16,682 nucleotides of DNA, from contig CAKURN010000008.1 of assembly GCA_934675695.1 (NCBI GenBank), positions 1 through 16,682 of the forward strand. Reading direction: 5' to 3'. The stretch's first letter is position 1, and every line of letters begins with the position of its first letter. Of this stretch, positions 1 to 6,193 are shown piece after piece. Under the pieces are notes generated by a model. The model saw only the letters and a program-made list of their open reading frames with translations. It had not been told where the DNA came from and did not search any database. This DNA is from an uncultured Candidatus Melainabacteria bacterium. Lineage in GTDB: Bacteria; Cyanobacteriota; Vampirovibrionia; Gastranaerophilales; Gastranaerophilaceae. Position numbers and translations under genes: made by a program.

Positions 1-36
1 AAAGACACAATGGAAAAAGCCATCGCTCTGGGGTAA
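1..36 (+). CDS. C-terminal tail of an upstream gene (partial, uncertain)
   Basis: The first frame is open from the window edge and ends in TAA at 34-36, giving the tail KDTMEKAIALG. It lies 46 bases before the DUF2229-type gene. Genes of that type often follow a BadF/BadG-type acyl-CoA dehydratase activase ATPase, so this could be that partner, but eleven residues cannot establish identity. The other two frames also stay open for a while before stopping (at about 71 and 85), so the frame itself is not certain. Confidence 0.3.
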   Translation, partial: KDTMEKAIALG

Positions 37-49
37 AAATAAAAATAAC

Positions 50-76
50 TTGTTTAAGAGTTTTTTGTAGTACAAT
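50..76 (+). promoter_or_regulatory. promoter with -10 six bases before ATG
   Basis: TACAAT at 71-76 is a good -10 and ends exactly 6 bases before the ATG at 83, so transcription would start at or next to the start codon. A weak -35 candidate, TTGTTT, lies at 50-55 with a short 15-base spacer. No Shine-Dalgarno sequence precedes the ATG. This predicts a leaderless message. Confidence 0.45.
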
Positions 77-82
77 TAATAT

Positions 83-1231
83 ATGAGTAAAGAAATTAAA
101 AAACCAAAAGTAGCTTTCCCTCACATGGGAACAATTTATGTAGCTTGGGAAAAAGCTCTTAATGCAATCGGGGTTGAGGCTTATATTCCACCTTATACAA
201 GCAAAAAAACTCTTTCTTTAGGAACAAAAAACTCTCCTGAAGCAATCTGTCTTCCATATAAACTAATACTAGGCAATTTTATAGAAGCAATTGAAGGCGG
301 GGTTGATTATGTTTCTATGATAGCTTCTCCCGGGATTTGCAGATTGGGAGAATATGGAAGAAACATTGAACAAGTCTTAAAAGAACTGGGCTATAGTGCG
401 AATTATATCGAATTAAATCTATATGATGGATTTAATGGTATGATTGATTACCTGAAACGCATTAGCGGCTGCAAAAATTATTTCACTATTTTAAATGCTT
501 TGTTTTTGGCTGTAAGAACTGTTTTTGCGGTTGATGAATTGCAAAATTTCTTGTCATATCATAGAGCAAGAGAAGTTCGCAAGGGCGACTCTGAAAAAGC
601 TTTCAATAAAGCAATTAAAGAAATAAGAAAAGCAAAAAACATAAAAGAGCTTTCAAAAGCCCTTAAGCAAGGTTTGAAAGACATCTCCAACGTCCAAATC
701 GACAAAGAAAGAGATATTTTGTATGTTGATTTAACGGGCGAAATTTATATTGTAAACGATGAATTTTCAAACCAAAATATGGAAAGAGAACTAGGGGCGA
801 TGGGTGTACAAGTCCGTCGTTCGCTCACAGTTTCTTCATTTTTAAAAGATGCAATTATTCCAAAAATCTTTAAAAAAGGCGAAACTCACCTAGAACGTGC
901 TTATAGATTAGCAAAACCATATTTGATGCGTGATATCGGGGGAGATAGTTTAGAATGCATTTCTGATGTTTTGTATGCAAAAGAAAGAAATATTGATGGA
1001 CTTATCCATGTTAGCCCATTTACTTGTATGCCTGAAATTATGACTCAAAACATTTTCCCAAAAATGAGAGAAGACACAAATCTTCCTATTTTGACATTAA
1101 TTATGGACGAACAAACAGGTAGAGCAGGCTATATCACCAGACTAGAGGCTTTTGTTGATTTAATGAGAAGAAAAAAAATGAAAGCCAAAATAGAAGCAAA
1201 AAAGCAAGAAAAATCACTTCAAACAGTCTAA
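83..1231 (+). CDS. CoA-dehydratase-activase-related protein (DUF2229 / HgdB-like)
   Basis: A 382-residue protein of the family found beside or fused to 2-hydroxyacyl-CoA dehydratase activases (DUF2229 and the HgdB/BcrC-like fold). The N-terminal half shows the family pattern KVAFPHMG near residue 9, SPEAICLPYK near 51-60 and SPGICRLGEYG near 82-92. The C-terminal half has SPFTCMPEI near 311-319 and a DEQTGRAGYITRLEAF segment near 342-357. Conserved-looking cysteines are C56, C86 and C315, which could carry an iron-sulfur cluster as in HgdB relatives. The substrate is unknown. A basic, Lys-rich tail follows residue 361. There is no Shine-Dalgarno sequence; a -10 box 6 bases upstream of ATG suggests leaderless translation. 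Family recognition is good, function in this organism is not. Confidence 0.75.
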   Translation: MSKEIKKPKVAFPHMGTIYVAWEKALNAIGVEAYIPPYTSKKTLSLGTKNSPEAICLPYKLILGNFIEAIEGGVDYVSMIASPGICRLGEYGRNIEQVLKELGYSANYIELNLYDGFNGMIDYLKRISGCKNYFTILNALFLAVRTVFAVDELQNFLSYHRAREVRKGDSEKAFNKAIKEIRKAKNIKELSKALKQGLKDISNVQIDKERDILYVDLTGEIYIVNDEFSNQNMERELGAMGVQVRRSLTVSSFLKDAIIPKIFKKGETHLERAYRLAKPYLMRDIGGDSLECISDVLYAKERNIDGLIHVSPFTCMPEIMTQNIFPKMREDTNLPILTLIMDEQTGRAGYITRLEAFVDLMRRKKMKAKIEAKKQEKSLQTV

Positions 1232-1259
1232 TGTCAACAAAAATATAATATGATATAAT
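1232..1259 (+). promoter_or_regulatory. promoter of the OppD-type gene
   Basis: TGTCAA at 1232-1237 and TATAAT at 1254-1259 are separated by 16 bases, and TG at 1251-1252 makes an extended -10 (TGATATAAT). Transcription should start near 1266. This lies downstream of the upstream TTG at 1262, so that codon would not be in the message, and it supports the TTG at 1289 as the real start. Confidence 0.6.
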
Positions 1260-1288
1260 CCTTGTTAAAGACTAACAAGGATTATATT

Positions 1289-2242
1289 TTGCAAAATATT
1301 TTAGAAATAAAAAATCTAAGTGTCGGTTTTAATATCGATATAGATAATGAAGAAAAATTTTTCTATGCTTTAAATAATATAAATTTGTCATTTGAAAAAG
1401 GCAAAATCCACGCAATTGCAGGAGAATCTGGTTGTGGAAAATCTGTTTTGATTAGTACGGTTTTAAACCTTTTACCAAAAAATGCAAAAATAACGACTGG
1501 AGAGATTTTATTTAAAAATGAAAATTTACTTAAAATCAAAGAAAAAGATTTTCAAAAAATCAGAGGAAAAAGAATTTCTCTTATTCCGCAAGACCCGTTT
1601 ATGTCTTTAAATCCTTTGTATACTATAGAAAACCAGCTTTTAGAAGTTTATAATGACAAAAAAATCATTAAAGAAGCTCTAGAAAAAGTAAAAATCAAAA
1701 ACATAGAAACTGTTCTAAAATCATACCCTCACGAATTGTCCGGCGGTATGAAACAAAGAGTAATTATTGCAATGAGTGTAATTTCTGATAGTGATTTGAT
1801 TTTAGCGGACGAACCAACAACGGCGTTAGATGTTAGTGTGTCAAATTCGATACTTGATTTGCTTTTAGATTTTAAGAACTTAGGTAAAACAATCGTACTT
1901 ATAACCCATGATTTATCTATAGTCGCAAATTACTCTGATAGAGTGAATATTATGTATTTAGGTGATATTGTAGAAAGTGCAGATTCTGATACTTTGTTTA
2001 AAGAACCTTTTCATCCTTATACAAAAGCTCTGTTAAATGCACTACCCAATAAAAAAGGTGTAAAACTACAAAACATAAAAGGTCAAATCTCACCTATAAC
2101 ACAACCAATCAAAGGTTGCAAATTTCACCCAAGGTGCGATTTTTGTATGGAAATATGTAAAAACAAAAAACCTGACACATCAACAAAAGGTACAAGACAA
2201 GTCAGATGTCATTTGTATAACCAAAATCAAAACCAAAATTAA
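1289..2242 (+). CDS. oligopeptide/dipeptide ABC transporter ATPase (OppD/DppD type)
   Basis: A 317-residue nucleotide-binding subunit for peptide or nickel uptake. Seen in order: Walker A GESGCGKS (45-52), Q-loop Q101, signature LSGGMKQ (150-156), Walker B ILADEP (171-176) and the switch His in ITHD (H207). The C-terminal oligopeptide-binding-protein-associated segment follows FHPYTKALL (241-249) and holds C277, C283, C286 and C290. Such a cysteine group binds a 4Fe-4S cluster in a characterised DppD. I chose TTG 1289 because AAGGA at 1277-1281 sits 7 bases upstream and the protein then begins MQNILEIKNLSV like its relatives. The 9-codon longer version starting at 1262 would begin upstream of the predicted transcript start. 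No permease, OppF or binding protein is adjacent, so it must work with components encoded elsewhere. Confidence 0.88.
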   Translation: MQNILEIKNLSVGFNIDIDNEEKFFYALNNINLSFEKGKIHAIAGESGCGKSVLISTVLNLLPKNAKITTGEILFKNENLLKIKEKDFQKIRGKRISLIPQDPFMSLNPLYTIENQLLEVYNDKKIIKEALEKVKIKNIETVLKSYPHELSGGMKQRVIIAMSVISDSDLILADEPTTALDVSVSNSILDLLLDFKNLGKTIVLITHDLSIVANYSDRVNIMYLGDIVESADSDTLFKEPFHPYTKALLNALPNKKGVKLQNIKGQISPITQPIKGCKFHPRCDFCMEICKNKKPDTSTKGTRQVRCHLYNQNQNQN

Positions 2243-2325
2243 AATTCGTCGTTTTCGATTTTTATATAACAATAAGAATATCTACATTCAAATAAAGAAA
2301 AGAAAATCTCAAGTATTTTTTGCAT
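2239..2325 (-). CDS. possible 28-residue peptide
   Basis: The minus strand reads ATG at 2325 to TAA at 2239-2241, encoding a peptide beginning MQKILEIFFSLFEC and ending KIENDEF. AAAAGG lies at 2333-2338 (minus strand) with a 7-base spacer to ATG, a proper Shine-Dalgarno arrangement. Two cysteines (C14, C19) sit in the middle. The stop overlaps the stop of the convergent ABC ATPase gene. It lies downstream of RNase PH, so it could be co-transcribed with it. It may be a small protein, a decayed remnant of a longer Cys-containing protein, or chance. No family is recognised. Confidence 0.3.
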   Translation of the reverse strand: MQKILEIFFSLFECRYSYCYIKIENDEF

Positions 2326-2408
2326 AAATAAACCTTTTATAACACACCAACTTTATATTTATATTAAAGTATTTTTTTTGAAAAAAATTGCTAAAAAAAT
2401 GTTTTTTA

Positions 2409-3104
2409 TTAATACATTGTAATAATTTTGTCTATTGATTTTTTTGCAATGTCAAAAATTTCATCCAGTTGTGTTTTTTCAAAAGGCAATCCTTCTGCTG
2501 TTGTTTGAAATTCAATGATTTTTCCTGATTTTGTTAAAACAATGTTAGAGTCAACTTGTGCAGAAGAATCTTCTTTGTAACACAAATCTACCATAACTTC
2601 TTTATTAACAATACCTGCAGAAATCGCTCCAATCGGTTCAATTATTGGATTCTCTGAGATTAAATTTTGTTTTAAAAGTTTCTCTACCATAATTTTTACA
2701 GCTAAAAAAGCACCGCATATAGAAGCTGTTCTTGTTCCGCCATCTGCTTGAATAACATCAGCATCAATTATGAATGTTTTGCCTTTTATTTTTGTTAAAT
2801 CTATACAAGCCCTCAACGAGCGTCCGATTAGGCGTTGAATTTCTTGTGTCCTACCTGATATTTTTGTTCTTTCTCGTTGACATCTTGTTTCTGTACTTGA
2901 TGGCAATAAAGAATATTCAGCAGACAACCAACCTTCTTTTGAATCTTTGTCCATCCATTTTGGAACTGTGTCTTCAAAATTTGCACAAACTATTACTTTT
3001 GTTTCGCCAAACTCAACAAGCACTGAGCCTAGGGCGTTTTTTGTAAAGTCTTTTGTAAATTTTATTTGTCTAAGTTCGTCGTTTTTTCTACCGTCTGTTC
3101 TCAT
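2409..3104 (-). CDS. rph: ribonuclease PH
   Basis: A phosphorolytic 3'-to-5' exoribonuclease that trims the 3' ends of tRNA precursors. Starting at ATG 3104 the protein has 231 residues and begins MRTDGRKNDELR, the usual RNase PH opening. Also visible are the Arg-rich segment RCQRERTKISGRTQEIQRLIGRSLRA, the phosphate-site region QADGGTRTASICGAF and the late motif TKSGKIIEFQTTAEG. The length is typical. An in-frame TTG at 3116 would add four residues, but GAGG at 3111-3114 sits 6 bases before the ATG at 3104 and makes that the better start. The gene stands alone on the minus strand. No G/C hairpin terminator is visible after it, only A/T runs. Confidence 0.95.
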   Translation of the reverse strand: MRTDGRKNDELRQIKFTKDFTKNALGSVLVEFGETKVIVCANFEDTVPKWMDKDSKEGWLSAEYSLLPSSTETRCQRERTKISGRTQEIQRLIGRSLRACIDLTKIKGKTFIIDADVIQADGGTRTASICGAFLAVKIMVEKLLKQNLISENPIIEPIGAISAGIVNKEVMVDLCYKEDSSAQVDSNIVLTKSGKIIEFQTTAEGLPFEKTQLDEIFDIAKKSIDKIITMY

Positions 3105-3133
3105 AAATTGCCTCAATTTTATTATCCAAAAAT

Positions 3134-3142
3134 ATTATATCA
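3134..3142 (-). promoter_or_regulatory. extended -10 promoter of rph
   Basis: On the minus strand TGATATAAT reads across 3142-3134: a consensus -10 preceded by the TG of an extended -10. No good -35 is visible 16-18 bases upstream, which is common for extended -10 promoters. The transcript would start near 3127 and carry a leader of about 23 bases including the GAGG site. Confidence 0.55.
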
Positions 3143-3192
3143 AATTAACAGAAAATTGAATTAATTTTTAATAAAAAAATTATATTATTAAA

Positions 3193-3253
3193 TATGTAAA
3201 TCCTCAACTCTTCTGATTGCTGTTTTATCCCCGTTCTTCGGGGTTTTTTTTTT
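3193..3253 (+). ncRNA. candidate small RNA with CU-rich element
   Basis: A strong plus-strand terminator at 3229-3253 has no plus-strand gene before it, since rph reads away from it. This implies a short independent transcript. Candidate promoter elements are TTGAAT at 3156-3161 and TATATT at 3181-3186 (19-base spacer), giving an RNA of about 60 bases. Before the terminator there is a single-stranded-looking stretch, TGTAAATCCTCAACTCTTCT (3195-3214), containing CCTC, which could pair with Shine-Dalgarno sites. The layout recalls cyanobacterial Yfr1, which has an unpaired CU-rich core before a terminator, but homology cannot be claimed from this sequence alone. Confidence 0.4.
3229..3253 (+). 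terminator. intrinsic terminator (+)
   Basis: CCCCG (3229-3233) pairs with CGGGG (3239-3243) around the loop TTCTT, followed by ten T residues (3244-3253). This is a classic rho-independent terminator in the plus direction, with no upstream plus-strand protein gene. Confidence 0.8.
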
Positions 3254-3282
3254 AAAAAACCGACTTTAATAAAGTCGGTTTT
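3254..3282 (-). terminator. intrinsic terminator of the lipoprotein gene (-)
   Basis: AAAACCGACTTT (3256-3267) and AAAGTCGGTTTT (3271-3282) form a perfect 12-base stem with loop AAT. On the minus strand the hairpin runs into T residues (complement of 3254-3259). It lies 6 bases beyond the stop of the minus-strand lipoprotein gene and back-to-back with the plus-strand terminator. Confidence 0.8.
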
Positions 3283-3287
3283 AATTT

Positions 3288-4337
3288 TTATTGAAAACGT
3301 TTCAAATCTTTTATTCTTAATGCCAAATATGGCTCATTTTTTCCGCTGTCAATCAAGAACATAACAAAAGTCTTGTCGTAATCAAATTCTCTAGGTTGAA
3401 TATCCATTCCAGACATAGACAAACATCTCATCATTAAAGCAGCTTCTGATTTAACTTTTCCGCCTTTTTCCGTTAATTCTAATTGAATTGTTTCTATTGC
3501 TTGTGAGAAGTAGAAATTTGTACCTTCAATTACTTTGTTGCACAATTCAGGGTAGTTTCTTTGATCATTTATTTTTATATATGGAATTTTGATAGAGTCT
3601 GCAGAAGTGAAGTCTTTTTCTCCTTTAAATTCTGAAGAATCTTTCATCATTTTTGCATACAAAGTTTTAAAATCTTCGTTTGAATCAGTTCTATATAAAT
3701 ATACTATATCTTTGCTTTTTGTATTTAATTGAACCGCATAATCGTCTTTTCCATTGTAGAATAGTGGTTTTACATTGTTTCTGAGTTCTTCTTTAGCTTC
3801 TTTTTTAATACCAAAATATTTGTATTGTTTGTTTGAATTGTTGAAAGAAGAATTTTCTAAGACATCAAATTCTTTCAAAAATTCAAATTCTTTTTTAAGC
3901 ATTGCATAAGCATAGTAGCTTCCTATGCGTTTTGTCCAATCTAAGGTATCTAAAATATCTGATGTTTCATTGAATTTTTTCTTGATATCTTTTTCAATTT
4001 TTTCTTTTGCTGAAGGTGAGGTTTCGCCAACAGAAACATAGTATGAACTGTCATTTAGCATAGATGAATTAAATTCTTCATTATTTAAAGCTTTTAATTC
4101 AGCAGTTACCGGTTCGTTTTGAAATTTTACATCACGTTTTAAAATGTCATTTTTCATAGCATTAAATACTAATTGAAAAGTTCCAACCCAAATTTTGTTG
4201 ATTGAATTTGATTTTGACGACATCAAAGTCAAAATTTCAAAATTACTTTGAATTGGTGAATTTTGGGCAGCATTTCTTGTGCTACACCCTGTCAAAAATA
4301 AAGTTGTACATAATAAAAAAAGTAGTAATTTTTTCAT
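3288..4337 (-). CDS. lipoprotein with serpin-like C-terminal region
   Basis: A 349-residue predicted lipoprotein. The signal peptide is hydrophobic and ends in the lipobox LTGC (residues 15-18), so C18 would be lipidated and the protein anchored outside the membrane. The C-terminal third reads like a serpin: IPYIKIN (251-257), then YFSQAIETIQLELTEKGGK (276-294, like the strand leading into the serpin hinge), a mobile-loop-like stretch 295-318, PREFDYDKTFVMFLID (315-330, like the 'drPFlF.I' strand) and PYLALRI (336-342). Total length fits a serpin. The hinge lacks the small-residue run (K, V, K, S, E where Thr/Ala are usual), so inhibitory action is doubtful. AAAGGAG (4343-4349) is 5 bases before the ATG. 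It could instead be an unrelated family; the N-terminal half is not recognised. Confidence 0.5.
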   Translation of the reverse strand: MKKLLLFLLCTTLFLTGCSTRNAAQNSPIQSNFEILTLMSSKSNSINKIWVGTFQLVFNAMKNDILKRDVKFQNEPVTAELKALNNEEFNSSMLNDSSYYVSVGETSPSAKEKIEKDIKKKFNETSDILDTLDWTKRIGSYYAYAMLKKEFEFLKEFDVLENSSFNNSNKQYKYFGIKKEAKEELRNNVKPLFYNGKDDYAVQLNTKSKDIVYLYRTDSNEDFKTLYAKMMKDSSEFKGEKDFTSADSIKIPYIKINDQRNYPELCNKVIEGTNFYFSQAIETIQLELTEKGGKVKSEAALMMRCLSMSGMDIQPREFDYDKTFVMFLIDSGKNEPYLALRIKDLKRFQ

Positions 4338-4358
4338 ATTTTCTCCTTTGTTTTATTA

Positions 4359-4386
4359 AATATAACATAAATTTTTTATGATACAA
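4359..4386 (-). promoter_or_regulatory. promoter of the lipoprotein gene
   Basis: On the minus strand TTGTAT (4386-4381) and TATATT (4364-4359) are separated by 16 bases, with TG of an extended -10 just before the -10. The start would be near 4352, leaving a short leader with the Shine-Dalgarno site. Its -35 overlaps the -10 of the divergent U32 gene. Confidence 0.5.
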
Positions 4387-4387
4387 T
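4379..4387 (+). promoter_or_regulatory. extended -10 promoter of the U32 gene
   Basis: TGATACAAT at 4379-4387 is an extended -10 whose hexamer (4382-4387) ends exactly 6 bases before ATG 4394. No Shine-Dalgarno sequence and no clear -35 are present, so the message is predicted to be leaderless. The hexamer overlaps the -35 of the opposite lipoprotein promoter. Confidence 0.5.
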
Positions 4388-4393
4388 AAATTT

Positions 4394-5632
4394 ATGGAAA
4401 AGATAAAAAACGAACTTTTAATGCCTGCAGGCAGTATAGAAAAAATGAAATACGCATTTGCTTATGGAGCAGATGCAGTGTATTTGGGATTGGTAGATTT
4501 TTCACTTCGAGCATTAAGAAAAGGTGAATTAATAGATACTACAAACCTAAAAACCGCAATAGACATTGCAAACAAACTGAACAAAAAAGTGTACTGCACA
4601 TTGAATATTTTTGCATACGACAAAGATATCAAAAAACTATACGAAACATTAGATATATTAAAAGAAGCAAAACCCCACGCTCTTATTATTAGCGATTTTG
4701 GGATTTACAATGTAATAAAAAACAACCTAAAAGACATAGATATACATATTTCGACTCAAACAAACATTCTAAATTCAGAAGCTGTAAAATTTTGGCGTGA
4801 TATGGGAGCAAGCAGGGTCATTTTAGCTAGAGAATTGTCTTACAATCAAATATCAGAAATCAGAAAAAACGTACCTGATATAGAAATAGAAATGTTTATC
4901 CATGGAGCCCAATGTATGGGATATTCCGGAAGATGTTTGTTATCAGATTATATGACAAAAGGTGAAAGACAAGCAAACCAAGGCAACTGTGCACAAGCTT
5001 GCAGATGGAGTTACAAATTATTAGAAGAAACCAGACCAAATGAATATTTTGAAATAGTACAAGACGACAAAGGCTCTCATATTATGTCAACAAAAGACTT
5101 GTGTCTGGCGTATCACATAAAAAAACTCTGCGATTTGGGTATAGATTCTTTTAAAGTCGAAGGAAGAACAAAAAGCCTTTATTATGTTTCTGCAGTTGCA
5201 AAAACATATAGGCAACTAATAGACAATAAAATTCAGCCTGATTTTGCTTTTGAAGAATTAAAAAAAGTAGGTAATAGAGGCTATACAGAAGGATTTTTCC
5301 TTGATAACAACAATTCAACAAGCTATTCTTATGATATTTCAAAAGGGCTTGCGGGGGCAGATTTTTTGGGTATAGTGCAAAAAAAATCAAGCGAACATAC
5401 ATACGAAGTTTTGATAAAAAACAAAATATTGCTTAATGACATATTCCAAATTATTACACCAAACTACGAAACAGAAGCAAAAGTAACAAAAATCACACAC
5501 TCTAAAAAAGGTGAAGTTGATGTTGCAAACACTAATGATATTATTGATTTGACGCTTGAATATGAAAATTCTGATTGGGAAAAAGAATTTGATTTTGCAC
5601 TACTTAGAACAAGAGGAATGAAAGAATTTTAA
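4394..5632 (+). CDS. trhP: U32 family protein, TrhP-type tRNA hydroxylation
   Basis: A 412-residue member of the U32 'peptidase' family. The closest known role is TrhP, which makes 5-hydroxyuridine at tRNA wobble position 34 using prephenate; proteolytic activity is doubtful in this family. Seen: LLMPAGSIEKMKYAFAYGAD at 8-27 (N-terminal TIM-barrel start), the U32 signature IEMFIHGAQCMGYSGRCLLS at 165-184, and cysteines 174, 181, 199, 203 and 237. Their spacing fits the four-Cys 4Fe-4S site known in the family. SFKVEGRTKSLYYV follows at 252-265, and a C-terminal beta domain (about 320-412) is present. It heads a tightly coupled pair with the YqeG gene one base downstream. The family call is firm; the TrhP assignment over other U32 proteins is likely but not proven. 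Confidence 0.85.
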   Translation: MEKIKNELLMPAGSIEKMKYAFAYGADAVYLGLVDFSLRALRKGELIDTTNLKTAIDIANKLNKKVYCTLNIFAYDKDIKKLYETLDILKEAKPHALIISDFGIYNVIKNNLKDIDIHISTQTNILNSEAVKFWRDMGASRVILARELSYNQISEIRKNVPDIEIEMFIHGAQCMGYSGRCLLSDYMTKGERQANQGNCAQACRWSYKLLEETRPNEYFEIVQDDKGSHIMSTKDLCLAYHIKKLCDLGIDSFKVEGRTKSLYYVSAVAKTYRQLIDNKIQPDFAFEELKKVGNRGYTEGFFLDNNNSTSYSYDISKGLAGADFLGIVQKKSSEHTYEVLIKNKILLNDIFQIITPNYETEAKVTKITHSKKGEVDVANTNDIIDLTLEYENSDWEKEFDFALLRTRGMKEF

Positions 5633-5633
5633 A

Positions 5634-6113
5634 ATGTTACTTAGACCTAATTACAACTTGGATTCAATTTATGATATTGATATAGAAGAACTAAAAAGCA
5701 TCGGAATTAAAGGCTTGTTTTTTGATTTAGATTCTACATTAATGAAATCAAAAAGCGGAAAATTTGCATTCAAAACCGTTCAATATCTAAACGATTTAAG
5801 AACAAATTTCAAACTTGCTATTATTACTAACAACAAAAATAAAACTTATATCGAAAAGACAAAATCACAAATAGATGTCCCTGTTTATTCTGAAGCAAAA
5901 AAACCAGATACAGAAGTATTATTGAAGGCATGCTTTGATTTAGGTTTAAATCCTCAACAAGTCGCAATGATAGGTGATAGACCACTAAGCGACATTTTGG
6001 GCGGTCAAAGAGCAAAAATGACAACTATTCTTGTTGATTCTATTTCAAAAGACGAAGAAAACTTTATTGTACGTTTTGCAAGGTTTTTAGAGAGATTAAC
6101 AATAGAAAAATAA
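5634..6113 (+). CDS. yqeG: YqeG family HAD IIIA phosphatase
   Basis: A 159-residue haloacid-dehalogenase phosphatase of the YqeG/Gep4 type. Yeast Gep4 dephosphorylates phosphatidylglycerophosphate, and a role in phospholipid synthesis is possible here. The opening MLLRPNYNLDSIYDID is typical of YqeG. Catalytic motif I is DLDSTL (31-36), motif II TNN (65-67), motif III K90 with P91, and motif IV GDRPLSD (114-120). The start codon lies one base after the U32 stop (TAAAATG), which suggests translational coupling; no separate Shine-Dalgarno site is evident. In Bacillus, yqeG sits in the cluster with nadD and yqeK. Those two occur together about 6 kb away in this window, so the cluster is split here. 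Confidence 0.88.
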   Translation: MLLRPNYNLDSIYDIDIEELKSIGIKGLFFDLDSTLMKSKSGKFAFKTVQYLNDLRTNFKLAIITNNKNKTYIEKTKSQIDVPVYSEAKKPDTEVLLKACFDLGLNPQQVAMIGDRPLSDILGGQRAKMTTILVDSISKDEENFIVRFARFLERLTIEK

Positions 6114-6137
6114 AAATTTTCTTAATATAATCTTAAT

Positions 6138-6165
6138 TTGCAAAATAAAAAGTACATACTAAAAT
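6138..6165 (+). promoter_or_regulatory. possible glmS promoter
   Basis: TTGCAA at 6138-6143 and TAAAAT at 6160-6165 are 16 bases apart, giving a leader of about 22 bases with GGAG near 6186-6189. A second TATAAT at 6126-6131 lacks a -35. There is no room for a glmS ribozyme in this gap. Confidence 0.35.
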
Positions 6166-6193
6166 TAAATAATAAAATAGAACTGGAGATAAT

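Noticed and set aside
1262..1288. Longer start (TTG at 1262) for the OppD-type ATPase.
   Set aside because: It would begin upstream of the predicted transcript start from the TATAAT at 1254-1259, has no Shine-Dalgarno site, and adds residues not expected in the family.
3105..3116. TTG start at 3116 for RNase PH.
   Set aside because: The ATG at 3104 has GAGG 6 bases upstream and gives the canonical MRTDGR opening.
2774..3159. Two plus-strand open frames of 70-90 codons over rph.
   Set aside because: They are antisense shadows of a clearly conserved rph coding region and show no domain or ribosome-binding site.
6114..6193. A glmS ribozyme or riboswitch in the gap before glmS.
   Set aside because: The gap is only 80 bases and AT-rich without the needed structure; the predicted leader is about 22 bases.
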